From positions 1-64,000 of the forward strand of contig NZ_MIET01000007.1 in assembly GCF_003590335.1 (NCBI RefSeq): a DNA stretch of 64,000 nt. Reading direction: 5' to 3'. Below the pieces are notes generated by a model, which was not told the DNA's origin, searched no databases, and was given only the letters and a program-made list of their open reading frames with translations. The position numbers were made by a program, and so were the translations under genes. The DNA comes from Pseudoalteromonas sp. MSK9-3 (GTDB lineage Bacteria > Pseudomonadota > Gammaproteobacteria > Enterobacterales > Alteromonadaceae). Of the stretch, positions 18,107 through 27,342 are shown in pieces; positions within the stretch are counted from its first letter, which is position 1, and each line of letters begins with the position of its first letter.

Positions 18107-18523
18107 ATGCAGAAAACATTAGATATTAGTGAAGTCGTCAAACGCTCAGGGCTGCCAGCATCAACTCTGCGCTACTACGAAGATAAAGGGTTAATTAAGT
18201 CTATAGGTCGCAATGGACTTAGAAGGGTCTTCAATGAAAAGGTGATTAATATTTTGGCATCAATATCACTGGGTCAATTGGCAGGATTAACGTTAGATGA
18301 AATCGGAACAATGATCATTGATAGTAATCGAGTGCAAATAGATCGAAATAAGTTAACAACAAAAGCCAACGAAATCGAACAAACTATTGCACAGCTAAGT
18401 GCTGTTCGTGACGGCCTGCGTCATGCCGCTGTTTGTCCTGAAGAAAATCACTTTAACTGCCCTAAATTTTTAAAGCTTTTACATAATGCCAATCAATACA
18501 CTAAAAAACGAAACAAGTCATAG
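18107..18523 (+). CDS. MerR-family transcriptional regulator
   Basis: DNA-distorting regulator of 138 residues. The N-terminal winged helix (DISEVVKRSGLPASTLRYYEDKGLI, split helix-turn-helix) is followed by a long dimerisation helix. A C-terminal loop VCPEENHFNCP has the Cys-x7-Cys spacing found in the CueR metal loop, but the partner position (Ser/Cys77 in CueR-type sensors) is not evident. The signal is therefore open: metal, thiol stress or a small ligand. No clear ribosome site precedes the ATG. It is divergent from the DUF2938-cupin operon, and a MerR-type operator lies between them. Confidence 0.88.
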   Translation: MQKTLDISEVVKRSGLPASTLRYYEDKGLIKSIGRNGLRRVFNEKVINILASISLGQLAGLTLDEIGTMIIDSNRVQIDRNKLTTKANEIEQTIAQLSAVRDGLRHAAVCPEENHFNCPKFLKLLHNANQYTKKRNKS

Positions 18524-18866
18524 CTGTCTTTCGCATTCTATGGAGAAGGCTTAAGTCACTTAAATAGAGAGAAATAGAAATTCAGGGGGATACAAATAAT
18601 GGAGGAGTAATGTAATTAAATTCAGTATTTGGCTTATCTCTACCATTCTGTCATATATAAAAACCACACCCTAACTGTATAGTACAGTGTCGCTATATCG
18701 AATAAAATGTGCAATATCTCAGTAAATTGACTTAGCTTTATTCACGCATCTGAAACAGGTATTCGAGACTAATAATCGGCCTAATACTCCATCGTTATAG
18801 CAAGTTCCTTTGCGGTTTACTACCTATTAATCAGGTAGTAAACAATTTCATCTGTGCTAGCGTATC
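18524..18866. other. Intergenic stretch with an 11-bp hairpin
   Basis: No gene seen. GTTTACTACCT (18815-18825) and AGGTAGTAAAC (18833-18843) form a perfect 11-bp stem with a 7-nt loop, just past the end of the minus-strand gene at 18867. It probably ends that transcript, although no T-run follows. Confidence 0.55.
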
Positions 18867-19385
18867 CTACCACTTATATAAACGGCACTTCTGTTTTACT
18901 TTTACACCATAATTTGCCACGGTGTATGGTCCTACTTTAGCATCTCTGATAGTCTCGAACGTAAAGTTGTCCATTGACACATCTAACGTACCATTTGAAT
19001 TTAGCGCGTATGTGGTTTGGATTTTACTAGAACCAATCTCAAACATGCTAACAAACTCATTACCAACCAAGAATTGGTCAATAATAATGCCGTTATTCTC
19101 ATCTATGGCGTAATGCCCTTTTGTTTCATCTATCGTCAATAAATTATAATTTCGGATACTTTGTGACGGTGCGCTACCATAAGTAAGCACCCAAGACACT
19201 TCGCCGTTTTCTTGATTGGCAATTTCTAACGACATCGCAAAATTCAAGTAAGCACCGCGTTGCGGGGAGATCAGATCACATTCCCCCTTATATAGCCCAG
19301 CCCATCCATCAGGGATTGTTGAAGAGGCGTGAACTGCGCCAGAACTAAATACAATGCTTGAAAGCAATATTGGTAAAATTTTCAT
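18867..19385 (-). CDS. Exported protein of unknown function
   Basis: 172 residues with a clear Sec signal peptide (cleavage near VHA-SS, about residue 20), so probably periplasmic. The mature part begins STIPDGWAGLYKGECDL and has a second Cys close to the C-terminus (KQKCRLYKW), which suggests one disulphide between the ends. The pattern is beta-rich and lipocalin-like in feel, but I recognise no family. Single gene with its own upstream gap and a trailing hairpin. Confidence 0.65.
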   Translation of the reverse strand: MKILPILLSSIVFSSGAVHASSTIPDGWAGLYKGECDLISPQRGAYLNFAMSLEIANQENGEVSWVLTYGSAPSQSIRNYNLLTIDETKGHYAIDENNGIIIDQFLVGNEFVSMFEIGSSKIQTTYALNSNGTLDVSMDNFTFETIRDAKVGPYTVANYGVKVKQKCRLYKW

Positions 19386-19476
19386 ATATTGAGGTCCTTA
19401 TCTAACTAATCGCAAATGATAAGGACCCAATATAGCAACAAAGATAAATTGTTCACAAGTGTTATTACGGTGTAAC

Positions 19477-20139
19477 TTACTTTTCAATCCAAGGCTTTAC
19501 AGTCACAATGTTTGCCCTATCATTACTCGATAATAATTTCATCGTGCTCTCTTGCCACGTCGAGTCAATTGAGAACTTGCATACCGTATCTTCACACTGT
19601 ATTTGTTCATGACTAAACGTAACCGGTTTGGAAAACTCAATCACAACGCCTTTTTGCTCCGGTAATAAAAAGTGCATTAATTTACTCACAAAAAAACCTG
19701 ATAAATCAGCTAGTAGCTCATCAAATTCAGTATGTAGCTGAAACAAATGTGAGGGTGTTAAATGAGATGAGTCAAAATGTTCAGCTTCAATTTGAAACTT
19801 CAATTGGCAATTATGTTGTGAGTTTTTAGGCTCTAATACGACCACAGCTTTATCTTTATCTAACTGTTTATCGAAAGGTAACAACAATTTCGCCTGCTCT
19901 GTATACGCAAGTGGAGCTTCAGTCTTCTCTGTAATTATCTTCCCAGACGCAATTGTACAAGGCGCTAACGTCGCAATATCCACAACGTAGAAGTTCACTC
20001 GAGCAAACTCAAATTCCCCTTTTTCAATGACTTTCAATCGGTCGTAAAAACCATCATAAGACACAACAAATTCTTTTGCTTGCGCAACATGGCTAAATCC
20101 AAATGCGAGAAAAAGCGCTGCTAACCAATTAGTCTTCAT
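19477..20139 (-). CDS. Exported DUF2987-like protein
   Basis: About 220 residues with an N-terminal signal peptide (cleavage near AQA-KEF). The start of the mature part (FVVSYDGFYDRLKVIEKGEFEFARVNFYVVDIA) resembles the DUF2987 proteins of Vibrio and Pseudoalteromonas, whose role is unknown. Two Cys (C...EDTVCKF) may pair. I use the ATG at 20139 rather than the TTG one codon before. The start lies inside the end of the upstream bax-like gene (about 11 bp overlap), so the two are co-transcribed and probably translationally coupled. Confidence 0.7.
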   Translation of the reverse strand: MKTNWLAALFLAFGFSHVAQAKEFVVSYDGFYDRLKVIEKGEFEFARVNFYVVDIATLAPCTIASGKIITEKTEAPLAYTEQAKLLLPFDKQLDKDKAVVVLEPKNSQHNCQLKFQIEAEHFDSSHLTPSHLFQLHTEFDELLADLSGFFVSKLMHFLLPEQKGVVIEFSKPVTFSHEQIQCEDTVCKFSIDSTWQESTMKLLSSNDRANIVTVKPWIEK

Positions 20140-20950
20140 CAAAATACGCCTTGTTATGTCTGATCATATCATTAAGTTCATTTACGTATGCTTCGCCGCG
20201 CTCTGAATAAGCGATTAACCCTGCGGTTAATTGTGTTGCGTCAATAGGCTGCTTATTTGCTCTTAGTTCAGCTCGCTTGGCCCTAAGTCCTGTGTAAGCG
20301 TCATGTGTATTAATATTTCTGAAGTAAGACTTTACTGCCGCACGTACTGACTTAAACGCCGCAACTTCATGTTCGGCTTCGTTATCTCGGCGTTTAGGCA
20401 CCATGCCACACCCTTTTTTGTAACACCATTGGCCAAAAAAGTTCAACCCTATGCGTGCGAACCTAGACGTGCCCCATGCAGATTCATTCGCTGCTTGCAT
20501 TAACGCCAACTCTTTTGGGATCACATCAACATGTGTCAATGCATTACTTAGACTCGCAACCGAATAGCGCTCCCCTTTTATGCGATAATGGGTATAAATT
20601 ACATTTAATTTATCTGTTTGTGCAGGGGTCAGTGCTTCACCAAACTGCAACATCATAAGAGCAATCTCTATGCTCGCACGTTGCTGCATAATGTCTTTAT
20701 TTTCTGCAATAATATGCGGTTTAATAAAGTTGAAAAATTGTTGCTTCTTTTTCGCAGTGCTTTTTATTTCTGAAAACCTCGGCAGAACCACCGTATGTAA
20801 TGGCTGTTCTACTTTGACGGGAGGTTCTTGAATTACTATCGGACTCTCTTCTTTAGGTTCTATTACGGGCGCTTGCATAAACACAAACGGGTAAGCTAAT
20901 GCCCACAGTGCCACGACCCAAATCACTAATTTTACTAATTTGACTTGCAT
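20129..20950 (-). CDS. Bax-like glucosaminidase
   Basis: Membrane-anchored peptidoglycan hydrolase of about 273 residues. One N-terminal membrane segment (about 8-25) is followed by a Pro-rich linker and a Bax/glucosaminidase domain (about 75-270) with the catalytic Glu in ALMQAANESAWGTSRFA. Family members cleave glycan strands of the cell wall; the periplasmic location is inferred from the anchor. The ATG at 20950 is preferred because GAGGAAAG precedes it; an in-frame ATG at 20965 overlaps that site. First gene of a two-gene unit with the DUF2987-like gene. Confidence 0.85.
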   Translation of the reverse strand: MQVKLVKLVIWVVALWALAYPFVFMQAPVIEPKEESPIVIQEPPVKVEQPLHTVVLPRFSEIKSTAKKKQQFFNFIKPHIIAENKDIMQQRASIEIALMMLQFGEALTPAQTDKLNVIYTHYRIKGERYSVASLSNALTHVDVIPKELALMQAANESAWGTSRFARIGLNFFGQWCYKKGCGMVPKRRDNEAEHEVAAFKSVRAAVKSYFRNINTHDAYTGLRAKRAELRANKQPIDATQLTAGLIAYSERGEAYVNELNDMIRHNKAYFDED

Positions 20951-21176
20951 GTCTTTCCTCATCATTGAGCGTACCAGCCTCTATCCATAATTTGACTGTA
21001 AGTTACTGATATAACTTGCTACCATCAGTATTTGTGTACACTATTACATCATTCTTTCATTTTAAAATAACGGCGTATTATACTTAAAGTAGCAATTAAA
21101 CGCGAGTTTGTGCACACTCAACTATGTATGAAAATGTACAACCTGCGTTACTATGCCATTTGATCATGGAGTCATT

Positions 21177-22466
21177 ATGCATTCTGCTTGGCAGCAAAGA
21201 CTATCTGAACAGCAAAAAAATCGGCCAAACGACAACCGTTCTGCATGGCAAGTAGATCGCTCTCGAATCATTCATGCAGCAGCGTTCAGGCGCTTGCAAG
21301 CTAAAACTCAAATTATGAGTATAGGCGTCAATGATTTTTATCGTACCCGACTCACTCATTCACTTGAGGTCGCACAAATTGGCAGTGGTGTTTTACGACA
21401 CCTTCGTATTCAAAACCCCGACTTTACGCACTTTCCTTCCACCAGCTTAATAGAAACGCTTTGTTTGGCGCATGACATTGGCCACCCGCCTTTTGGTCAC
21501 GGAGGTGAAACGGCCCTAAATTATTTAATGCGAGAATACGGAGGGTTCGAAGGTAATGCACAAACACTCAGAATTGTTTCAAAACTAGAACCTTACAGTA
21601 AAGGGTTTGGTATGAACCTAACCCGACGCACTCTGTTGGGGTTTATAAAATACCCCGCCATTATAGATACCTTGTGGTTTAACATTCCCAAACATGATGC
21701 AAGCCGACCTTTTATTAAAGCCAAAGACTGGTTACCTGCAAAAGGCGTTTACCGCTGTGATTTAGATGTATTTAATTGGGTGCTATCACCTTTTTCCGAA
21801 TCTGATAGGCACTTACTGCAAAAAAATAAGCCCTTTGACGGGCATAAACGTAAGACGCAATTTAAATCTTTAGACTGCGCTATCATGGAATTAGCAGATG
21901 ATATTGCCTATGCAGTGCATGATTTAGAAGACGCCATAGCCACGGACACATTAAGCTTAACTGATTGGCAAAACTATGCGTTGCCGCAATTAAAAGCCGT
22001 GCCATCAAAGTGGCTTACAAACAATTTAGACAGCTTAACTACCCGATTATTTTCTTTTGATGAATCTCTCCGTAAAGATGCCATTGGCGAGCTTGTAAAC
22101 CTATTTATCGTTAATAGTCATTTGGTTGTGCAAAATACGGGGTTTGATTCTCCTCTTCTTAAGTACTGCGTAGAAATTGACGCTGAATATGCGGCGATTT
22201 TACAAGTGCTCAAAACCTTTGTGTTTGAACGGTTAATTCGTGAACCAAAAATGCAGCAAATTGAATTCAGTGGGCAAAACTTGCTCATCGACTTATTTGA
22301 AGCACTCGCAAGCGACCCAATGCGATTACTCCCTTACACAACACAAGAACTTTATGTGCAAGCCAGCTCTAAAGCCGAACAAATGCGTGTATTAACGGAT
22401 TATTTAGCGGGCATGACGGACGAGTATGCCAGAAGAACACATAAACGGTTATTTAGCAGTGAATAA
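21177..22466 (+). CDS. Type-2 deoxyguanosine triphosphate triphosphohydrolase (dGTPase family)
   Basis: HD-domain enzyme that removes triphosphate from dGTP or other dNTPs. Of 429 residues, it is shorter than E. coli Dgt and matches the type-2 dGTPase-like family. The HD metal site is complete: RLTHSLEVAQIG (His), LAHDIGHPPFGHGGE (HD) and MELADDIAYAVHD (Asp). Some dGTPases of this kind, including one from Shewanella, protect cells from phage by draining dNTPs (published knowledge; not shown here). The start is the ATG at 21177, with GGAG at 21168-21171; an ATG at 21153 lacks a site. Monocistronic. Confidence 0.9.
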   Translation: MHSAWQQRLSEQQKNRPNDNRSAWQVDRSRIIHAAAFRRLQAKTQIMSIGVNDFYRTRLTHSLEVAQIGSGVLRHLRIQNPDFTHFPSTSLIETLCLAHDIGHPPFGHGGETALNYLMREYGGFEGNAQTLRIVSKLEPYSKGFGMNLTRRTLLGFIKYPAIIDTLWFNIPKHDASRPFIKAKDWLPAKGVYRCDLDVFNWVLSPFSESDRHLLQKNKPFDGHKRKTQFKSLDCAIMELADDIAYAVHDLEDAIATDTLSLTDWQNYALPQLKAVPSKWLTNNLDSLTTRLFSFDESLRKDAIGELVNLFIVNSHLVVQNTGFDSPLLKYCVEIDAEYAAILQVLKTFVFERLIREPKMQQIEFSGQNLLIDLFEALASDPMRLLPYTTQELYVQASSKAEQMRVLTDYLAGMTDEYARRTHKRLFSSE

Positions 22467-22472
22467 ATAACA

Positions 22473-22500
22473 AAAACGCCAAGCAGTCGCTTGGCGTTTT
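22473..22500. terminator. Bidirectional terminator after dGTPase gene
   Basis: AAAACGCCAAGC (22473-22484) pairs with GCTTGGCGTTTT (22489-22500), a 12-bp stem with a 4-nt loop between convergent genes. Confidence 0.9.
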
Positions 22501-22538
22501 ACACAATAACTTTTCCCTCATCAAATTGAGGAAAACAA

Positions 22539-22973
22539 TTAAATGGCAGTATTTGCGAACTGTCTAACAAACTCTCTTACAGGTACATCATTACAACGTA
22601 GGCTACGCGCTTTATGGCCATATTTTGAAATACTTGATAAACCATTTTTTGCTGCTTTTATGCATAATTCAGTCGCTGATGTTGACGTCTTAGCATACAG
22701 TGCAACTTGTTTGGTACTGGTATTTGTATCATTTGTAAGTTGCTTTGCAATATCACGAATATCTTCGCCATTACATAAGATGCTTTTTGAAAAGCGAGAA
22801 ATATGAATACCATGTTGTGATGCAGCCAAACGTGCCGCACTCAACCCTTCTTGTGCAGCAACTACGCATACTTTTGATGCCGCAGATGCGTCACCTTGAG
22901 TATATTGTACCGGTGTCGCGTTAACTGACAATGTAGCAGAGAGTGCAACAACTAAAGAGATAGATTTAAACAT
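22539..22973 (-). CDS. Small exported DUF3718-like protein with internal duplication
   Basis: 144 residues from the ATG at 22973, where a signal peptide starts (MFKSISLVVALSATLSVNA). The mature part holds two copies of one ~45-residue unit. Copy 1 runs VCVVAAQEGLSAAR...ILCNGEDIRDIAKQL, and copy 2 LCIKAAKNGLSSIS...LRCNDVPVREFVRQF. Each has two Cys at matching places, probably a disulphide per unit. This is what I recall of DUF3718, a gammaproteobacterial family of unknown role. A longer reading to 23057 would lack a signal peptide. Confidence 0.72.
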   Translation of the reverse strand: MFKSISLVVALSATLSVNATPVQYTQGDASAASKVCVVAAQEGLSAARLAASQHGIHISRFSKSILCNGEDIRDIAKQLTNDTNTSTKQVALYAKTSTSATELCIKAAKNGLSSISKYGHKARSLRCNDVPVREFVRQFANTAI

Positions 22974-23235
22974 AATATACTCACAAATAATAAATTTGCG
23001 CGCATTATATAGCCAAGTGTAAGTTTGTAAATGCTTAAACAAGCCAAAATAGCGCATTTAATAGCCTATTTACATATTACTAAAGTGATCTCTGTGCAAC
23101 AGTAACAAATGCATACATTTGCCTCATAAACGATCAAATATTAACCTTTATTTTTTATTCCTGACGATATGCCATAAACGTATTTCAGTGGTAGAATATG
23201 AGCACCTTAGCGTATAACAATAAATGTTCATAAAT

Positions 23236-24045
23236 ATGAAAGTCATTTCTTTTAATATCAATGGTTTGAGAGCAAGATTACATCAGTTGCAGGCAATTAT
23301 AGATAAACATCAGCCTGATGTTATCGGATTACAAGAAATAAAAGTCCATGATGAAGCATTTCCCATTGAAGATGTTGAAGCCATGGGTTACAACGTGTAT
23401 TTTCACGGACAAAAAGCCCACTACGGCGTAGCGCTCATGTCTAAAAAGCCAGCTAAGTCTATTCAAAAAGGCTTTGCGACAGACACTGAAGAATCACAAA
23501 AACGCATGATCAGCGGCACATTTGAAAACGCGGCAGGTGAAGACGTTGTGATAATGAATGGATACTTCCCGCAAGGTGACAATATTAGTCACGAAACAAA
23601 GTTCCCTTATAAGCGTCAATTTTACGCTGACTTAATGACGCATCTGCAAGCGCACTGCGACCCTAAACAGCACCTGATCGTTATGGGTGATATTAATATC
23701 TCTCCAACCGATTTGGACATTGGTATTGGTGAGCCAAACAAAAAGCGCTGGCTAAAAACAGGTAAGTGTTCTTTTCAGCCAGAAGAGAGACAATGGTTAG
23801 CCACATTACTTGATTGGGGTCTAAAAGACACCTTCAGAACCCTCACGCCTGATGCAACCGACCTGTACTCGTGGTTTGACTACCGCTCGAAGGGTTTTGT
23901 AGACAACAGGGGCCTAAGAATTGACGTTATTCTAGCCACAGAGTCTCTCTTACCCCGTTGTACCATTAGTGCAATAGACTATGAGTTACGAGGTATTGAA
24001 AAGCCATCTGATCATGCGCCTATTTGGGCTGATTTCAACGGCTAA
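23236..24045 (+). CDS. xthA: Exonuclease III-type AP endonuclease
   Basis: DNA repair nuclease of 269 residues that cuts at abasic sites and degrades 3' ends. Family motifs are intact: MKVISFNINGLRAR, LQEIKVHDE, MNGYFPQG, VMGDINISPTDLD, and the C-terminal ...LRGIEKPSDHAPIWADF with the catalytic Asp-His. Start placed at the ATG at 23236, which opens the conserved first strand; an ATG four codons earlier (23224) is possible. A membrane-protein gene follows after only 6 bp. Confidence 0.94.
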   Translation: MKVISFNINGLRARLHQLQAIIDKHQPDVIGLQEIKVHDEAFPIEDVEAMGYNVYFHGQKAHYGVALMSKKPAKSIQKGFATDTEESQKRMISGTFENAAGEDVVIMNGYFPQGDNISHETKFPYKRQFYADLMTHLQAHCDPKQHLIVMGDINISPTDLDIGIGEPNKKRWLKTGKCSFQPEERQWLATLLDWGLKDTFRTLTPDATDLYSWFDYRSKGFVDNRGLRIDVILATESLLPRCTISAIDYELRGIEKPSDHAPIWADFNG

Positions 24046-24051
24046 GCAACC

Positions 24052-24678
24052 ATGTTTGAAGCGTTTATCGCAGGCATACTGCTACTGCTTACTTTCAATA
24101 AAGCAGAGTGTTACGCCCTATTCACAAGCCCTGCTCGCCAAAGTGGGGTTTTTGCTTGCTCGTTGGTTTTAGCGCTGCTTTGGCAAATCAAAGCTGGGAT
24201 ATTACCCTATCTCAATATTCATATATTGGGGGTAACAGCCATCACATTGGTGATGGGTTGGCGATTAGCCAGTCTTTGTGCGTTGCTCAGTACCAGCCTA
24301 CTTTGGTATTTTACACCACTGTCGGCCAGCGAGTTTGCTCCTTTTTTACTGTTAACAGCTCTGGTTCCTATCTATTTAAGCTATGGGTTATTTGTACTGT
24401 GTTACAATTTCTTACCTAGGCACTTTTTTGTTTATATTTTTGTATGCGCATTTATATGTGCAGGGCTCGTAGGCGCAGCAAAAATTATACTCAACACTGG
24501 CTACTTCTGGTGGTCAGGTGTCTACCCATGGCAAACATTGTACGACAATTATTTGTTTTACTCTGTGCTCATATGGTTTCCAGAAGCAATGCTTAACGGC
24601 ATGGCCATAACCTTACTAATTACATACCGCCCTGAGTGGGTAAAAACTTTTTATGATCGGGAATATTTAGATAAATGA
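24052..24678 (+). CDS. Membrane protein, CbiM-like (energy-coupling factor permease-like)
   Basis: 208 residues, six or so membrane segments. The block NIHILGVTAITLVMGWRLA is like the N-terminal His-containing block of CbiM/NikM-type S-components, and the COG3235-type predicted membrane proteins share it. The classical N-terminal Met-His metal loop of CbiM is missing, so transport of cobalt or nickel is not supported. It starts 6 bp after xthA and overlaps rlmA by 4 bp (ATGA), so all three are probably one transcript. Confidence 0.65.
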   Translation: MFEAFIAGILLLLTFNKAECYALFTSPARQSGVFACSLVLALLWQIKAGILPYLNIHILGVTAITLVMGWRLASLCALLSTSLLWYFTPLSASEFAPFLLLTALVPIYLSYGLFVLCYNFLPRHFFVYIFVCAFICAGLVGAAKIILNTGYFWWSGVYPWQTLYDNYLFYSVLIWFPEAMLNGMAITLLITYRPEWVKTFYDREYLDK

Positions 24679-25484
24679 CCTTGATGTATCGCTGTCCATT
24701 ATGTGACGAACCTTTGCTTCTCAATAACAAAAGCTTACAGTGTAAAAATCGCCACCAATTTGATTTTGCTAAAGAAGGTTATGTTAATTTATTACCTGTA
24801 CAAAATAAAAACTCGAAACAACCCGGTGATAATTTAGAAATGGTACAAGCACGTCGTGCTTTTTTTGCAACAGAGCATTATGCGTTTCTAAGAGATGCTA
24901 TTGCTGAGCGCATAACTACAACTGAGCCATCATCCGTCATTGATTTAGGGTGTGGAGAAGGCTTTTATACACAAGCTTTTGCTAAACAACTGCCCGATGA
25001 GACACAAGTTTATGGGGTCGATATTTCTAAGTCTGCCGTAAAGTATGCCGCAAAGCGCTATAAAAATGTCAATTTTAGCGTCGCGTCAATTAAACAGGCC
25101 CCCTTTGAAAACCAGACAGCTGACGTATTAGTTAGTATCTTTGCTCCCGTATTTGCCGACGAGCTTCACAGATTATGTCATGAAAATGGCACAGTGATCA
25201 TTGTTAGCCCAGGGCCGACACATTTATTTGAACTAAAAGCGCGTATTTACGATGAAGTGAATTTGCATGAACCCGTAACGTGTCCAGAAGGATTTGAGCT
25301 CAAAAAGCAAACCCATCTTGAGCAATGTCAGTCTCTTCCAACCAGTGTGATTGAACACCTTATAATGATGACGCCGTTTGCATGGAAGTTTAAAGCTTCT
25401 CATTATCAAGACTTAAACCAAGCCCCCGAGCACATGGTTACGCTGTCATTTTATATCAGTGAGTTTGTGCCAAATAAAGTGTAA
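24675..25484 (+). CDS. rlmA: 23S rRNA (guanine745-N1)-methyltransferase
   Basis: Methylates G745 of 23S rRNA using S-adenosylmethionine. 269 residues. An N-terminal zinc finger (YRCPLCDEPL...LQCKNRHQFD: three Cys and a His) leads into the conserved GYVNLLPVQNKNSKQPGDN motif. The SAM-binding loop VIDLGCGEGFYTQAFA follows. Length and motif order match RlmA. Translation is coupled to the upstream membrane-protein gene by a 4-bp overlap; a hairpin terminator follows. Confidence 0.93.
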   Translation: MTLMYRCPLCDEPLLLNNKSLQCKNRHQFDFAKEGYVNLLPVQNKNSKQPGDNLEMVQARRAFFATEHYAFLRDAIAERITTTEPSSVIDLGCGEGFYTQAFAKQLPDETQVYGVDISKSAVKYAAKRYKNVNFSVASIKQAPFENQTADVLVSIFAPVFADELHRLCHENGTVIIVSPGPTHLFELKARIYDEVNLHEPVTCPEGFELKKQTHLEQCQSLPTSVIEHLIMMTPFAWKFKASHYQDLNQAPEHMVTLSFYISEFVPNKV

Positions 25485-25505
25485 CTAAACGCAATAATTA
25501 AGACT

Positions 25506-25529
25506 AATAGGCTGTTAAAACAGCCTATT
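25506..25529. terminator. Terminator between rlmA and yfbV
   Basis: AATAGGCTGTT (25506-25516) and AACAGCCTATT (25519-25529) form a near-perfect 11-bp dyad between two convergent genes. Confidence 0.75.
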
Positions 25530-25543
25530 TGATCAATCTTCAC

Positions 25544-25993
25544 CTAAAACTGCTCTTTGGTGAAAGCTTTATCCATTTTGTTAAACATGTCAGTGAGCAA
25601 TTTCGCCAATTGTCTATAATTCGGCTTCCTAGATGCCAGCGGCGTATCATATCCATTAGCAACCATTTTATGGTACAGATCGTTATACCAAGAATTCAAA
25701 GACGGGTTTAACGACGTATCTGCGCGCTTACCTAGCCATAAAAGCCCTTGAACTGGCAGAGATAAAAAGAATAAAGCAATTGCTATTGCTTGTGGTAAAT
25801 ATTCCATACCTAACTGACTGGTCTGAAAAAACACAGTAAAAATGGCCAGCATCGGCATAACAGTCAAGCCAAACTCTGTGGCTTTTATCACTCTAAACTC
25901 GGCAAACATCGGGGCGAGTTCTTTTCGCATAGGCCATTCTTTGGCGTATTGGCGTCCAAGCTGCACTTGTGAAATAAGACTTTTTTGCATCAT
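25544..25993 (-). CDS. yfbV: YfbV, UPF0208 membrane protein (Ter macrodomain insulation)
   Basis: 149-residue inner-membrane protein with two central membrane segments (about 43-90). Motifs shared with E. coli YfbV: GRQYAKEWPMRKELAPMFAE, RVIKATEF, LPVQGLLWLGKR and the C-terminal LFT-like DMFNKMDKAF. In E. coli it prevents the MatP-organised Ter domain from constraining nearby DNA. It is divergent from ackA, the same order as in E. coli, which supports orthology. AGGAGTC precedes the start. Confidence 0.9.
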   Translation of the reverse strand: MMQKSLISQVQLGRQYAKEWPMRKELAPMFAEFRVIKATEFGLTVMPMLAIFTVFFQTSQLGMEYLPQAIAIALFFLSLPVQGLLWLGKRADTSLNPSLNSWYNDLYHKMVANGYDTPLASRKPNYRQLAKLLTDMFNKMDKAFTKEQF

Positions 25994-26144
25994 GACTCCT
26001 AGGTGCTAACTTTTAGGTAAATATTCAGGTAAAATCACTGTCTTAATTAAGTCAATTATACCTTGGTCTAACGTGTAGCTTTAGTGCAACTTCACTATAA
26101 GCTTAATACGCGTTTACTGTTCTTGTCAAAAACGGAAAGTCATT

Positions 26145-27341
26145 ATGTCATCTTCGCATGTTCTGGTCCTAAACTGTGGTAGCTCTAGCCTTAAGTTTGC
26201 CATTATCGATATCAACTCTGGCGCTGAAGCCCTGTCGGGGTTAGCTGAGCGTCTTGCAGAGCAAGCTCCACTTATAAAATATAAATACAATGGCGCCAAA
26301 CACAACATTGACTTAAGCGCGGGTGATGCTCACCAAGTCGCTATCGAAAAGCTTGTTGAGCTTGTGAAGCAACTAAAGTTGGATACCCACCTGATTGCTG
26401 TTGGCCACCGTGTAGTACATGGCGGTGAGCATTTCACCAAATCGGTTCTTATCAATGATAACGTGATTGATGCCATCAAACAAACCAGTGCCCTAGCCCC
26501 GCTTCACAACCCTGCAAACTTACTTGGCATTGAAGCGGCGAAAAAAGCATTTTCGCATCTGCCACAAGTTGCTGTATTCGATACCGCCTTCCACCAAACA
26601 ATGGACAAGCAAGCGTTTTTATACGCTATTCCTCATGCATTATATACTGAACACGGCGTGAGACGTTACGGCTTTCATGGTACTAGCCACTATTATGTAT
26701 CGACTCAAGCACACAAAATCTTAGCTCTACCTGAAAATAACTCTCGTATCATTAGTGCACATTTAGGCAACGGGTGCTCGGTAACAGCCATCAAAAATGG
26801 TCAGTCAGTCGATACGAGTATGGGCCTTACCCCACTTGAAGGGCTCGTCATGGGAACTCGCAGTGGTGATGTCGATCCAGGTTTATTTTCATTCTTAGTC
26901 AATCAACTTAATTATTCTGCACAAAACGTTGATGAACTACTCAATAAGCAAAGCGGTTTGCTAGGTATTAGCGAGTTATCAAACGACTGTCGTACGATAG
27001 AAGAAGCCGCCGCTGAGGGCCATGTGCAAGCGACATTAGCGCTAGATATTTTCTGTTACCGATTGGCCAAACAAATCGCAGCATTTATTGTGCCTCTTGG
27101 CGGTTTAGACGCGCTAATTTTCACTGGCGGAATAGGCGAAAACTCAGATGTGATCCGTGCAAAAGTCGTTTCTATGCTCGAATTTATGGGCCTGAGCATT
27201 GATCACGATAAAAATCTGGCGGCTCGATTTGGCAATCAAGGCATTATTACCAGCCAAAACACGCCATGCGCTATTGTGATCCCAACAAATGAAGAGTGGG
27301 TAATTGCGTCTGACGCAGCCACCATCGCACAGGAGCAATAG
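26145..27341 (+). CDS. ackA: Acetate kinase
   Basis: Acetyl phosphate + ADP to acetate + ATP, the overflow pathway partner of Pta. 398 residues, full length. Signature 1 ([15 protein letters not shown]) and signature 2 ([14 protein letters not shown]) are intact. The phosphate loop [12 protein letters not shown] and GGIGENS close the active site. Its stop is 1 bp from the pta start codon, so the pair is an operon. Confidence 0.97.
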   Translation: MSSSHVLVLNCGSSSLKFAIIDINSGAEALSGLAERLAEQAPLIKYKYNGAKHNIDLSAGDAHQVAIEKLVELVKQLKLDTHLIAVGHRVVHGGEHFTKSVLINDNVIDAIKQTSALAPLHNPANLLGIEAAKKAFSHLPQVAVFDTAFHQTMDKQAFLYAIPHALYTEHGVRRYGFHGTSHYYVSTQAHKILALPENNSRIISAHLGNGCSVTAIKNGQSVDTSMGLTPLEGLVMGTRSGDVDPGLFSFLVNQLNYSAQNVDELLNKQSGLLGISELSNDCRTIEEAAAEGHVQATLALDIFCYRLAKQIAAFIVPLGGLDALIFTGGIGENSDVIRAKVVSMLEFMGLSIDHDKNLAARFGNQGIITSQNTPCAIVIPTNEEWVIASDAATIAQEQ

Positions 27342-27342
27342 T

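Noticed and set aside
24052..24678. Cobalt/nickel S-component CbiM
   Set aside because: The essential N-terminal Met-His metal-binding loop is missing and no ECF ATPase genes adjoin, so only a CbiM-like membrane protein is claimed.
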